From: an uncultured Acidobacteriia bacterium
Lineage (GTDB): Bacteria; Acidobacteriota; Terriglobia; Bryobacterales; Bryobacteraceae
NCBI GenBank assembly: GCA_903875575.1
Contig: CAIQWJ010000072.1
Span: forward strand, 1 to 64,000
Direction of reading: 5' to 3'
DNA length: 64,000 nt
Notes under the pieces: model-generated
Told to the model about the DNA's origin: nothing
What the model saw: the letters and a program-made list of their open reading frames with translations, nothing else
Databases searched by the model: none
In this document: positions 41,865-50,873 of the stretch, one piece after another
How the letters are laid out: each line of letters starts with the position of its first letter
Numbering within the stretch: the first letter of the stretch is position 1
Made by a program: the position numbers and the translations under genes

Positions 41865-43196
41865 ATGCGCAATTCCATGAAAGCTAACTCTTCCGGCATT
41901 TCCCGCCGCACCGTCCTCCGCGGCGCTGGTGTCACCATGGCCCTGCCGTGGCTCGAATCCCTCCACGCGCTGGCCGATACCCCGCCCGCCTCCGCCTTCC
42001 CCAAGCGCTTCGGCGTGCTCTTCATGGGCAACGGCATCAATGAGAACCACTGGAGCGCCACCGGTCAGGGTGCCGACATGGTCCTCAGCAAGACCCTCTC
42101 TTCCCTCGAACCGATCAAGCACAAGATCAACGTAATCGAAGGCCTCTTCAACAAGGAGGCCACCGGCAAAGGCATCCACCCCGCCATGACCGGCGGACTG
42201 CTCTCCGGCGCGCACATCCAGAAGGGTGCCGTGGTCCGCTCCGGTATCTCCATCGACCAGTTGATCGCCGCCCACGTGGGCGACGCCACCCCGCAATCGA
42301 GCGTCGTGCTCGCCTGCGAAGCCCCCATGACGGGCTACCACGAAACCAACTACTCGCTCGCCTACAGTTCCCACATCTCCTGGCAGACGCCCGATTCGCC
42401 GGTGCCCGTGGAACTCTACCCCTCGCTGGCCTTCGATAGCCTGTTCGACAATCGCGGCAGCATGCGCAACCAGAGCATTCTCGACCGCATCAGCGGTCGC
42501 GCCGCCGCCCTCAGCAAACAGATCAGCGCCACCGACAAATCCAAGCTCGACGAATACCTCTCCAGCGTGCGCGAAGTCGAAAAGCGCGTGGAAGCCATGC
42601 GCAAGACCAAGGACACCGCCGAAGACGCCGCAAAGGGCCAGAACAAGCCCCTCGTCGCCATGGAGCGCCCGGCCAATGGCCTGCCAGACGACCTTCGCGA
42701 ACACGCCCGTCTGATGTGCGACATCATCGCCATCGCCTTCCAGACCGACAAAACCCGCGTCGCCACGCTCCTCCAGGCCCGCGATCTTTCGGCGCTCTAC
42801 TACCCGTTCCTCGATGTGAAAGACGGCCACCACGGCGAATCGCACAGCAACAATTCCGATGGTTACGAGCGCATCGCCAACTTCCATTTGAGCCAGTTGG
42901 CCTATCTCGCGAAGAAACTCGACGCCATGCCGGAAGGCGATGGCACGGTGCTGGACCACTCGTGTCTGATGTTCCTTTCGAACATGTACATCGGCCGCAA
43001 GCACGATAACAGCAAACTGCCCGTCGTACTTGCCGGCGGTCTGGGCGGAACCCTCAAAACGGGCCGCACCTTCGACTTCTACAAGGCTGGCGACGAGAAC
43101 CGCAGGATGTGCAGCCTGTACCTGTCCCTGATGGACCGCATGGACATCAAGCTGGACCAGTTCGGCGACGCCACAGAACGCCTGAAAGACCTCTGA
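41865..43196 (+). CDS. Secreted DUF1552 protein
   Basis: 443 residues with a twin-arginine signal (SGISRRTVLRGAGVTMALPW). The DUF1552 body includes PKRFGVLFMGNGINENHW, TGGLLSGAHIQKG, SLDQLIA-like ISIDQLIAAHVGD, DEYLSSVREVEKRV and a C-terminal HHGESHSNNSDGYERIANFH histidine-rich stretch that could bind metal. It almost always accompanies DUF1592 proteins. Only 5 bp separate the two genes, so they form an operon and may form an exported complex. Confidence 0.92.
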   Translation: MRNSMKANSSGISRRTVLRGAGVTMALPWLESLHALADTPPASAFPKRFGVLFMGNGINENHWSATGQGADMVLSKTLSSLEPIKHKINVIEGLFNKEATGKGIHPAMTGGLLSGAHIQKGAVVRSGISIDQLIAAHVGDATPQSSVVLACEAPMTGYHETNYSLAYSSHISWQTPDSPVPVELYPSLAFDSLFDNRGSMRNQSILDRISGRAAALSKQISATDKSKLDEYLSSVREVEKRVEAMRKTKDTAEDAAKGQNKPLVAMERPANGLPDDLREHARLMCDIIAIAFQTDKTRVATLLQARDLSALYYPFLDVKDGHHGESHSNNSDGYERIANFHLSQLAYLAKKLDAMPEGDGTVLDHSCLMFLSNMYIGRKHDNSKLPVVLAGGLGGTLKTGRTFDFYKAGDENRRMCSLYLSLMDRMDIKLDQFGDATERLKDL

Positions 43197-43292
43197 GGCA
43201 ACGCTTTACAACTATAAGCAATGCCCTGGAGAGCCGCGACCGCGAGGGAGCGAGGTAGAGAACACCGATGCCGATAGCTGCCCGCTGCCGCA

Positions 43293-43301
43293 TGCTAATA
43301 T
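43293..43301 (+). promoter_or_regulatory. Candidate promoter of the ribosomal protein operon
   Basis: TG-C-TAATAT (43293-43301) is a good extended -10; no clear -35 is seen 16-18 bp upstream. It would give a leader of about 100 nt before rplY. Confidence 0.4.
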
Positions 43302-43407
43302 AAGTACTTCCGTAACCGGAACACGCGGCTGCCTCACGGCGTCGCACGCAACCCACGACTCGGACCAGTACCCGAAACGGACTTGCGGAATTTAAGGAGA
43401 TCATAAG

Positions 43408-44091
43408 TTGAGACTAGATACAATCGTCGCGGCCCAGCCACGTGCCAGCCGCGGCAAAAATGAAGCGCGTCGTACGCGCGTTGCCGGCCTCATTCCCGCC
43501 GTCGTCTATGGGGCTTTCAAAGATCCTCAGGCCGTCAGCGTCAACCCGAAAGACATTTTGAGAATCATCCGTGGCAAGTCCGGCCACAATGCCATCTTTG
43601 ACGTCGAAATCGCCGGTGTCGAACGCACCCCCGTCATCGTTGCCGATGAGCAGTACGATCCGGTCAAGGACACCCTCATCCACATCGACCTCAAGCGCAT
43701 CGATCTCACCCGCAAACTCCGCGTCTCCATCCCGGTCCACACCACCGGTGAAGCGAAGGGCGTGAAGCAGCAGGGCGGCGTCCTCGACGTCGTGACCCGC
43801 TCGGTCGAAATCGAATGTATCCCGGACGATATTCCGAACCAGTTCGATGTCGATGTCACCGAACTCATGATCGGCTCCACCATCCGCGTCAGCGACCTGC
43901 CCGTCGCGTCGGGCGTTCGTATTCTGACCGCGCCGGAAGCCGTCATTGCTCACGTGGTTGGTATCAAGGAAGAAGCTGCCGCCGCTCCTGCTGAAGGCGC
44001 TGCCGCCGCTGAGCCCGAAGTAGCCGCCAAGAAGGGCAAGAAGGAAGACGAAGCGGCTGCACCGGCTGCTGACAAGGGCAAGAAAAAGTAA
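43408..44091 (+). CDS. rplY: Ribosomal protein L25/CTC family
   Basis: 227 residues. The N-terminal L25 domain (about 1-95, with RGKNEARRTRVAGLIPAVVYG) binds 5S rRNA; the C-terminal CTC/TL5 beta domain (about 96-185) includes GVKQQGGVLDVVTRSVEIEC. A 40-residue Ala/Glu/Lys tail ends the protein. The start is a TTG at 43408 with AAGGAGA at 43394-43400. It leads the rplY-pth-rpsF-rpsR-rplI operon, 6 bp before pth. Confidence 0.95.
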   Translation: MRLDTIVAAQPRASRGKNEARRTRVAGLIPAVVYGAFKDPQAVSVNPKDILRIIRGKSGHNAIFDVEIAGVERTPVIVADEQYDPVKDTLIHIDLKRIDLTRKLRVSIPVHTTGEAKGVKQQGGVLDVVTRSVEIECIPDDIPNQFDVDVTELMIGSTIRVSDLPVASGVRILTAPEAVIAHVVGIKEEAAAAPAEGAAAAEPEVAAKKGKKEDEAAAPAADKGKKK

Positions 44092-44097
44092 GCTCTT

Positions 44098-44706
44098 ATG
44101 TTCCTGGTGGCCGGCCTCGGTAACCCCGGCGAGAAGTACGCTGCGACGCCGCATAACCTCGGCTTCCTCGTGGTGGACGTCCTCGCGGCGCGGCATTCGA
44201 TTCGGATGTCGCGTACCGAGTTCCAGGCCGTTATCGGCCAGGGACAGATTAGTGGTAAGCCTGTGTTGCTGGCAAAGCCTCAGACTTTTATGAATCTCAG
44301 CGGCGTCGCAGTCAAGTCGCTGGTTCAGAAGAATGAGCTGGAGCCAAAGGATCTGATACTCGTCTATGACGAGTTGGCGCTCGCCTGGGGCGGTTTGCGC
44401 GTGCGGCCCGATGGATCGGCCGCCGGGCATAACGGCGTTCAGGATGTGATCGACAAGATCGGCACACAGGAGTTTGCGAGAGTTCGGCTGGGGGTGCACC
44501 CCGGCTATCAGCTCAGCATTCCGGGACAAACCGGAAAGGGCGCTGATTATCTGCTGTCGCGGTTTACGCGGCAGCAAACGGAAACGCTGGATGAGTTCAT
44601 CAGCTTCGCGGCCGATGCAACGGAGTCCATTATTGCCGAGGGCGTCAGTTTGTCCATGACCAGATTTAATCGTCGCGCCCCGGGCACAACAACAGAGGAT
44701 GCATGA
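44098..44706 (+). CDS. pth: Peptidyl-tRNA hydrolase
   Basis: Releases tRNA from peptidyl-tRNA dropped during translation. 202 residues with the Pth motifs [18 protein letters not shown] (catalytic His in HNLGF), [30 protein letters not shown] and [11 protein letters not shown]. Its stop overlaps the rpsF start by 4 bp (ATGA). The rplY-pth linkage is common in bacteria. Confidence 0.97.
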   Translation: MFLVAGLGNPGEKYAATPHNLGFLVVDVLAARHSIRMSRTEFQAVIGQGQISGKPVLLAKPQTFMNLSGVAVKSLVQKNELEPKDLILVYDELALAWGGLRVRPDGSAAGHNGVQDVIDKIGTQEFARVRLGVHPGYQLSIPGQTGKGADYLLSRFTRQQTETLDEFISFAADATESIIAEGVSLSMTRFNRRAPGTTTEDA

Positions 44707-45230
44707 GAATCTACGAAAACCTGTTCATCGTGAAACCCGATGCAACAGAAGAAGAGATCGACAGCCTCATCGAACAGATGTCGAAAAACATCACCACCTC
44801 CGGTGGCACGGTCGATAAGGTTGAAAAATGGGGCAAGCGCCGTCTTGCTTACAAAGTGGAAAAGCAGCGTGAAGGCTATTACGTGCTGCTCACCTTCACG
44901 GCGGATTCGCAGGCTGTTCGCGAATTCGAACGCCGTATGCGCGTGCAGGACGCCATCATTAAGTTCCTCACGGTTCGCATCGACGAAACCCTGAAGCGTA
45001 TCGAAAAGCGCAAGAAGGTTCGCGAGAAGCGCGCTCTGCGTCGTCCGAAGCCGGCGGCCGTACAGCCGTCTCTCGCCCAGCAGATGCTCGGTGGCGGTTC
45101 TGAAGAAGCTCACGCCGCACCCGGTCTCCCGGTGGTGCCCCCGGTCGCGGTTCATGCCGCTCCTGGTGCCCCTGTTCCGGAACCTGTAGCAGCCGCAGCT
45201 GAACCCGTAGCCGCAACCCCCCAGGAATAA
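44703..45230 (+). CDS. rpsF: Ribosomal protein S6 with low-complexity C-terminal extension
   Basis: 175 residues. S6 proper covers about 1-100 ([20 protein letters not shown], the [20 protein letters not shown] core). Beyond residue 115 an about 60-residue Ala/Pro/Val-rich tail is present, longer than the usual S6 ending and presumably disordered. It is followed by rpsR after 15 bp; no ssb gene lies between, unlike in many bacteria. Confidence 0.96.
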   Translation: MRIYENLFIVKPDATEEEIDSLIEQMSKNITTSGGTVDKVEKWGKRRLAYKVEKQREGYYVLLTFTADSQAVREFERRMRVQDAIIKFLTVRIDETLKRIEKRKKVREKRALRRPKPAAVQPSLAQQMLGGGSEEAHAAPGLPVVPPVAVHAAPGAPVPEPVAAAAEPVAATPQE

Positions 45231-45245
45231 TCAGGAGATCTCATC

Positions 45246-45554
45246 ATGGCTGAACCAAATACAAGAGGTGCAAGACCGATTGCCGCGAATATGCGCCCCA
45301 CCGGTGGCGATAAAGCGGTGGCCGTAGGGCGGAAGCAGTATTTCCGCCGCAAAAAAGTGTGCCGTTTCTGTGTCGAGAAGATCGACGACATCAACTACAA
45401 AGACACCAAGATGCTCTCGGCCTTCATCGCCGAGCGTGGCAAGATTGTGCCGCGCCGCATCTCGGGCGTGTGTGCCCCGCACCAGCGCCGTCTGACCGAC
45501 GCGATTTTCAAGTCGCGCAACATCGCTCTGCTGCCCTTCGCGGCATCGGTGTAA
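45246..45554 (+). CDS. rpsR: Ribosomal protein S18
   Basis: 102 residues. The S18 core is clear: [40 protein letters not shown] and [20 protein letters not shown]. It has an additional N-terminal extension of about 25 residues. CxxC with a later Cys suggests the zinc-ligand (C+) form of S18. It pairs with S6 in the 30S subunit, consistent with the neighbouring rpsF. Confidence 0.97.
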   Translation: MAEPNTRGARPIAANMRPTGGDKAVAVGRKQYFRRKKVCRFCVEKIDDINYKDTKMLSAFIAERGKIVPRRISGVCAPHQRRLTDAIFKSRNIALLPFAASV

Positions 45555-45569
45555 ACAGGAGAACGAACG

Positions 45570-46016
45570 ATGGATATCATTCTCAGAGAAGACGTCGAAA
45601 AGCTCGGAGTCCGCGGCCAGGTTGTTAAAGTGGCGGCGGGTTATGCCCGGAATTTCCTGTTACCCAAGCGGCTCGCCGTGGCGGCAACGGATTCCAACAA
45701 GAAGATCGTCGAGCAGGAACGCCAGGCCCACCTCCGCAAGGAAGTGGTGGCTAAGGGCGAGGCTGAAGATTTGGCTAAGCTCCTCGGCGCAACCACCATC
45801 ACGATCAAACGCAAGGCCGGCGAGAACGAACATCTGTTCGGTTCCGTCACCGCGGGCGATATTGCCGATGCGCTCGAAGCGCAGAAGTTCAATATCGACC
45901 GGCGCAAGATCCAGCTCGAAGAAGCGATTCGTACACTCGGCGACCACAAAGTCCCGGTGAAACTGCATCGCGAAGTTACCACGGAAATCACCGTTTCCGT
46001 GGTTGCCGAAGCCTGA
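45570..46016 (+). CDS. rplI: Ribosomal protein L9
   Basis: 148 residues, standard length. The N-domain (MDIILREDVEKLGVRGQVVK, then VAAGYARNFLLPKRLA) carries the L9 signature; a long connecting helix and the C-domain (AGENEHLFGSVTAGDIADAL) follow. It ends the ribosomal run, and the next gene starts 8 bp later. Confidence 0.97.
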   Translation: MDIILREDVEKLGVRGQVVKVAAGYARNFLLPKRLAVAATDSNKKIVEQERQAHLRKEVVAKGEAEDLAKLLGATTITIKRKAGENEHLFGSVTAGDIADALEAQKFNIDRRKIQLEEAIRTLGDHKVPVKLHREVTTEITVSVVAEA

Positions 46017-46024
46017 TAAATGCC

Positions 46025-49000
46025 ATGACTTCCCCGCGGCCATCTCAACAGACGGCCGCGGGGAAGCAGGATCTCCAGGTTCCAATGCCGATGGATCCAG
46101 TCCTCAGTAACCCCCACCTCTTCACCGAAGCGCTCGCTTCATCCCACGCCTCCTCCGCCACCGCCTCAGCTCTCAACATCTGTAGTCACACCCGCGAACT
46201 TCGTGGCGATTCCCTGCCCTCCTGGCTCCTGCCCGATCAGGACGAACTCGAAGAACTCAGCAAAGAACAAGCCGCTACACAAGCGCCCGAGGACGATCAG
46301 AATCCCGCCCTGCCGGAATCCTCCACCATCCTCGAACTCCGCCCGGGTACACTCAGGCTGGACACGCTCGTTGCCGGTGCCGCCGCTCCCGAAACACCAG
46401 GCAGGCAGGGAGCCCGCAAGCTCCTCGTCGTCGGCTGGGACGCCGCCGATTGGAAGGTCATCCGTCCCCTGCTGAACGCTGGTGAACTGCCGAACCTCCG
46501 CCGCCTGATCGATAACGGCGCGACCGCTCCCATCGCCACCCTGCAACCCACGTTCTCCCCGATGCTGTGGACCTCCATCGCCACCGGCAAGCGCCCCTTC
46601 CAGCATGGTATTCACGGCTTCACCGAACCAAGACCAGACGGCAGCGGAATCCAGCGCGTCTCCAACCTCTCGCGCACTGCCAAAGCGTTCTGGAACATCC
46701 TCAGCCAGAACGATCTCCGCAGCATCGTGGTCGGCTGGTGGCCCAGCTACCCCGCTGAGCCGATCCAGGGAGCGATGGTCTCCGACCACTTCCAGCGCGC
46801 CACTCCGGACTTTAAACTCGTGCCCGGTATGGTGCATCCGCCGCAATATGGCCAACCACTCGCGGCGTTGCGGCTCAACCCGGCAGACTTGCCGGAAGAC
46901 ATCCTGAAATTCTTCGTCCCGCAGGTCCGCGAGATTGACCAGCAGCGGGATCGTCGCCTTTATTCCGCCGCACGCGTCATCTGCGAATGCGCCAACATCC
47001 AGACCGCCGCAACATGGCTGATGGACCGCGAACCCTGGGATGTCTGCGCCGTTTACTTCGACGCGATCGACCATTTCAGCCACGGCTTCATGCGTTATCG
47101 CGCACCCCGTCAGGACTGGATCCCCGAACAGGACTTCCTTCTCTACAAAGACGTCGTCGAAGCCGGCTATCGGCTGCATGACCGGATGCTCGGCACGCTG
47201 CTCGACAAGGCGGGTCCCGAGGCGGGAGTAATCCTCCTCTCCGATCACGGTTTTTATTCCGACCACCTCCGCCCCGGCTTCGTGCCCCAGACCCACGCCG
47301 GCCCGACCACGGAACACCGCAACAACGGCGTCTTCCTGATCTCCGGCCCCGCCATCAAACCGGGCGCTGAACTCTCCGGCGTCAGCCTGCTGGACGTCGC
47401 CCCCACCATCCTGACTCTGCTTGGCCTCCCCGTGGGAGAAGACATGGACGGCAGACCGGTCACCACAGCCTTCACCACACTACCCGTCATCGAACGCATT
47501 CCGAGTTGGGAGAAAGTGAATGGCGACGCAGGACTTCACCCGCCCCACATGCGCCTCGACGTGGTCGCCGCCGCCGAATCGCTCGATCAACTGGTCGCAC
47601 TTGGCTACGTGGAAGAACCCGATGCCGATCATGACAAGGCGGTGAAACGCACGGTCGCCGAACTCCGCACCAACCTCGCCGAATCCCTTCAGGACGCGGG
47701 CCGCCATCAGGAGGCCATCGCCATCCTGCGGGAACTCCGCGATTCGGACTCGACCGAGGAAAACGCCGACGATCAGCGGATTGCTCTGCGTTTGTTCGTC
47801 TCCGCTTCAGCCCTGGGTCTCAGAGAGGAGATGAAGGCAATTGCCATCGACTGGACCGGTCGACGCCGCGCAGTCTACACCGCTGCCCTCGCGCGAGCCA
47901 ACGAACTCCGCAACCTGGCCAGACAGCGCGCATCCGTCCCGGATCGCGACAAGACACATCCACTGCGCGATACCTCCGAGCGCGCCGAACCCCACGACCT
48001 CGCCAGCCAACGCGCAGCCGCACCGGATCACGACCAGACCCATCCCCTGCTCGATGCCTCCGAGCGCGCAGAACTCCGCCAACTGCGGCGAAGTTGCCGC
48101 TATGATCCAGCCCTTCGGGACTTCTTCCAGGCTCAGGTCTTCCGCGCCCGCAGACAGTGGGCCGACGCACTTGAGTGCCTCGACCGCATTCCCGCGAAGG
48201 ACCTCATTCGTACCGCGCTTTTCACCGACCGTGCCGAACTCCTGATGCGGTTGAATCGCTGGACCGATGCCGAGATCGCCCTGAACAGCGCCCTGACCAA
48301 CGATCCAGACGACGCCAGAGTTCATTTCGGTCTCGCACGGCTTGCATTGCACCGCCGCGACTACAACGCCGCTGCAAAGTCAGCGCTCAACGGCATCGCA
48401 CTGCTGGAGCAGGACCCGGTCGGCCACTACCTGTCAGGCATCGCGCTCTGTGGCCTTGGGCAGTTCCCGGATGCTGCGAGCGCTTTTACCCGCGCGCTGT
48501 CCGTAAACCCCAACTTTCCTGCCGCCCGAAGGTGGAGATCACGGCTCTACGCGAGGCATCTCAGCCTTCCCCTCCCGCCGGGCACCGCGTTGGCCCCGCC
48601 CGCTCTCACTCCTGCCTCGCGTCAGTCGGGCCCGGCACCAAGGCCCGTCGCCTTTGCCGCCTCCGCGCGCAATCTGCCGCCCATCACCACTGAGGTGGTC
48701 ATCGTGACGGGACTTCCCCGCTCCGGCACTTCCATGCTCATGCAGATGCTGGTCGCCGGAGGCCTGACCCCGCTGACCGATGGGCTCCGTGAAGCCGATG
48801 AGGACAATCCTCGCGGCTATTTCGAGTTCGAGCCAGTGAAACAGATGGCCCAGTCTTCCACCGGGTTGGCGCCTGCGTGGCTTGAGCAGGCAAAGGGCAG
48901 GGTCGTCAAGATCGTTGCCCCAATGATCGCCTACCTGCCGGAGGGCGTCCCCTGCCGTGTCGTAATGATCGAGCGCGATCTCGACGAGATCCTCGCCTCG

Positions 49001-49282
49001 CAGCAACAAATGATCCTGCGTCGCGGCAGCAAAGTAGACCAGACCGAAGCACGTCGCACCCGCCTGAAGCAGGAATACCTAAGACTGGTGGTATGGACCA
49101 AAGGTTTTCTGGCTGCCCGCCCCGATACCCGCCTGATGTGCGTTGACAGGGCTGCTGTGCTTAAGAATCCCGGCCTTGCCGCAGCAGCCATCAACCAGTT
49201 CCTCGGTGGAAATCTGGATCCGACCCGGATGGCCGCCGAAATAAAGCCGGAGCTAAATCGCCAACGAGGAGCCGTCTCGTAA
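46025..49282 (+). CDS. Phosphodiesterase/pyrophosphatase-TPR-sulfotransferase fusion protein
   Basis: 1,085 residues in three parts. About 125-500 is an alkaline-phosphatase-fold type I phosphodiesterase domain (LLVVGWDAADWKVIRPLLNA, FSPMLWTSIATGKRP with the Ser/Thr nucleophile, LLSDHGFYSDH, and a later His in AGPTTEHRNNGVF). About 550-870 are tetratricopeptide-like helices (AEIALNSALTNDPDDARVHF, GQFPDAASAFTRALSVNPNF), with an internal duplicated stretch near 620-680. From about 890 is a PAPS-dependent sulfotransferase-like domain (VVIVTGLPRSGTSMLMQML). The substrate is unknown; surface glycan or lipid modification is plausible. It starts 8 bp after rplI, so it may be transcribed with the ribosomal genes. 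Confidence 0.88.
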   Translation: MTSPRPSQQTAAGKQDLQVPMPMDPVLSNPHLFTEALASSHASSATASALNICSHTRELRGDSLPSWLLPDQDELEELSKEQAATQAPEDDQNPALPESSTILELRPGTLRLDTLVAGAAAPETPGRQGARKLLVVGWDAADWKVIRPLLNAGELPNLRRLIDNGATAPIATLQPTFSPMLWTSIATGKRPFQHGIHGFTEPRPDGSGIQRVSNLSRTAKAFWNILSQNDLRSIVVGWWPSYPAEPIQGAMVSDHFQRATPDFKLVPGMVHPPQYGQPLAALRLNPADLPEDILKFFVPQVREIDQQRDRRLYSAARVICECANIQTAATWLMDREPWDVCAVYFDAIDHFSHGFMRYRAPRQDWIPEQDFLLYKDVVEAGYRLHDRMLGTLLDKAGPEAGVILLSDHGFYSDHLRPGFVPQTHAGPTTEHRNNGVFLISGPAIKPGAELSGVSLLDVAPTILTLLGLPVGEDMDGRPVTTAFTTLPVIERIPSWEKVNGDAGLHPPHMRLDVVAAAESLDQLVALGYVEEPDADHDKAVKRTVAELRTNLAESLQDAGRHQEAIAILRELRDSDSTEENADDQRIALRLFVSASALGLREEMKAIAIDWTGRRRAVYTAALARANELRNLARQRASVPDRDKTHPLRDTSERAEPHDLASQRAAAPDHDQTHPLLDASERAELRQLRRSCRYDPALRDFFQAQVFRARRQWADALECLDRIPAKDLIRTALFTDRAELLMRLNRWTDAEIALNSALTNDPDDARVHFGLARLALHRRDYNAAAKSALNGIALLEQDPVGHYLSGIALCGLGQFPDAASAFTRALSVNPNFPAARRWRSRLYARHLSLPLPPGTALAPPALTPASRQSGPAPRPVAFAASARNLPPITTEVVIVTGLPRSGTSMLMQMLVAGGLTPLTDGLREADEDNPRGYFEFEPVKQMAQSSTGLAPAWLEQAKGRVVKIVAPMIAYLPEGVPCRVVMIERDLDEILASQQQMILRRGSKVDQTEARRTRLKQEYLRLVVWTKGFLAARPDTRLMCVDRAAVLKNPGLAAAAINQFLGGNLDPTRMAAEIKPELNRQRGAVS

Positions 49283-49299
49283 AACTTACATAAGGTTTA

Positions 49300-49328
49300 T
49301 TGACGGGAGAATCACTAAATGTTATATT
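49300..49328 (+). promoter_or_regulatory. Promoter of the Crp/Fnr-type gene
   Basis: TTGACG (49300-49305), a 17-bp spacer and TATATT (49323-49328). Initiation near 49335 would leave only about 7 nt before the ATG at 49342, so the mRNA may be near-leaderless; no ribosome-binding site is seen there. Confidence 0.75.
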
Positions 49329-49341
49329 CAGTACCAGATAT

Positions 49342-50085
49342 ATGGTGGGAAATGGTACAGTTGAAACATCTGGGCAGCCTGCGGTAACACCTTATTTGAC
49401 AGCCTCCGCCCCTGTTAACCGCTCATTCTCGACTCTTGAGGATCCTCTCGCCTACCTGCCATGTTCTACAATTGTAGAGTATTCCAAAGGCCAATTGATC
49501 TATGGCCGCACTCAGGCGTCCAATAGCATTTATCTGGTTATCGACGGCAAAGTGAAGGTCTGCCGCACTGCTGATGATGGTCGTCAGGTGGTTGTCGACA
49601 TCTATCAGCCCGATGAGTTCTTCGGCGAATCAGGGTTCCTCGGCGAGCAACACCGCGCCGAAGAAGCGATGGCCCTGGATTCAACCAAGGTCATGACTTG
49701 GACCACCGCCGAGATTGAAGACCTGATGATCCGCCGGCCGCGCCTTGGGATCGCGCTGGTCCAGCTCCTGGCCCTGCGATCCATCGACTTTGGCGCTCGA
49801 ATTGAAAGTTTTTCGATCGATAATATCGGCCGAAGACTGGTCCGCGCCCTGCTCCGATTCTCGGAAAAACTAGGCCACCAGTCAGCGACTGGTTCCACGG
49901 ACATGATGCCATTCACCCATGAGTTGCTGTCCCAGTACGTCGGCACGTCGCGGGAAATTGTCACCCACTACATGAACCAATTGCGGCGGCAGGGCTATCT
50001 GCAGTATTCGCGCAAGGGCATTGCCATCAACCGCGAGTTACTGAAGGATTGGCTCAAACGCGACGTGTCGCAGGCCGAAGACTAG
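49342..50085 (+). CDS. Crp/Fnr family transcriptional regulator
   Basis: 247 residues. The cyclic-nucleotide-binding-like barrel (about 35-145) includes GRTQASNSIYLVIDGKVKVC, then FFGESGFLGEQHRAEEAMAL. The C-terminal winged helix (about 160-235) has FTHELLSQYVGTSREIVTHY and MNQLRRQGYLQYSRKGIAIN. There is no N-terminal cysteine cluster, so it is Crp-like rather than Fnr iron-sulfur type. A TTG at 49300 is in frame but coincides with the -35 box, which is why ATG 49342 is chosen. It converges on, and overlaps by 4 bp, the PP2C gene. Confidence 0.9.
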   Translation: MVGNGTVETSGQPAVTPYLTASAPVNRSFSTLEDPLAYLPCSTIVEYSKGQLIYGRTQASNSIYLVIDGKVKVCRTADDGRQVVVDIYQPDEFFGESGFLGEQHRAEEAMALDSTKVMTWTTAEIEDLMIRRPRLGIALVQLLALRSIDFGARIESFSIDNIGRRLVRALLRFSEKLGHQSATGSTDMMPFTHELLSQYVGTSREIVTHYMNQLRRQGYLQYSRKGIAINRELLKDWLKRDVSQAED

Positions 50086-50807
50086 GCCGTCGGAGCGGGT
50101 CGCATCAGCACAACAGTGACGTTGTCCGGGCTGCCTGCATCGTGCGCCGCAGTCATCAGGCACTGGCCCTTCTGTTCGAGCGACAGCGCAGTATCCTGGA
50201 GAATCCGTTTGATCTCCGGTTCCGCCACCACGCCGTGCAGACCGTCGGTGGTGAGTAGCAGGATGTCCGCGGGCTCCAGTTCGACGGCGTAGTAAAGAAT
50301 CCTGACCGCAGACCCGACGCCAACCGCCATAGTCAGAACGTGGCGCATCGGATGCGTGCGCAGACTGGCCTCATCAAGGCCCAGCCCGCGACCTACTTCC
50401 TGTACCCACGTCTGGTCTTTCGTGATCGCCCGCAGTTCGCCGCCATGCAGCACATAAGCACGGCTGTCGCCCACGCTGGCAATAGCGATATCGTTCTCTC
50501 TGGTCTCCAGAGCGGCCACGATGGTGGTGCCCATGCCTTCGAGATTCGGATCGAGAGACGCCTCGGACAAAACCTTGTCGTTCGCCTCTTCAACGGCACC
50601 GAGCAGCGCTGCCGCATCGCGGTGGGCCGAACGTGCCAGCGCGTTGACTACGGTTTCGACCGCGAGCGTGGATGCGCGCGCCCCACCGCGGGCTCCGCCC
50701 ATGCCATCGGCGAGCATGTAAAGGCCAAGTTCCTGAACAATGCGGAACGAGTCCTGATTGGATGGCCGGACGCGACCTGGGTCCGTTAACGCGCAGACTT
50801 CAAGCAT
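50082..50807 (-). CDS. PP2C-family serine/threonine protein phosphatase
   Basis: 241 residues. Metal-dependent phosphatase motifs in order: RPSNQDSF, LADGMGG, GMGTTIVAAL, ASVGDSRAYVLHGGEL, LLTTDGLHGVV and SPDNVTVVLM, covering all the aspartates that bind the two metals. It is cytoplasmic with no membrane segment, and probably opposes Hanks-type kinases, none of which is seen in the window. Confidence 0.93.
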   Translation of the reverse strand: MLEVCALTDPGRVRPSNQDSFRIVQELGLYMLADGMGGARGGARASTLAVETVVNALARSAHRDAAALLGAVEEANDKVLSEASLDPNLEGMGTTIVAALETRENDIAIASVGDSRAYVLHGGELRAITKDQTWVQEVGRGLGLDEASLRTHPMRHVLTMAVGVGSAVRILYYAVELEPADILLLTTDGLHGVVAEPEIKRILQDTALSLEQKGQCLMTAAHDAGSPDNVTVVLMRPAPTA

Positions 50808-50873
50808 AGTAGCAATTCCTAACTATAGCGCGGACCCGGCGCGCATTCCGGCACATGTAACCCACGTGGTTTC

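Noticed and set aside
43197..43407. Possible structured RNA or tRNA before rplY
   Set aside because: No cloverleaf, riboswitch core or terminator could be drawn; only an extended -10 is supportable.
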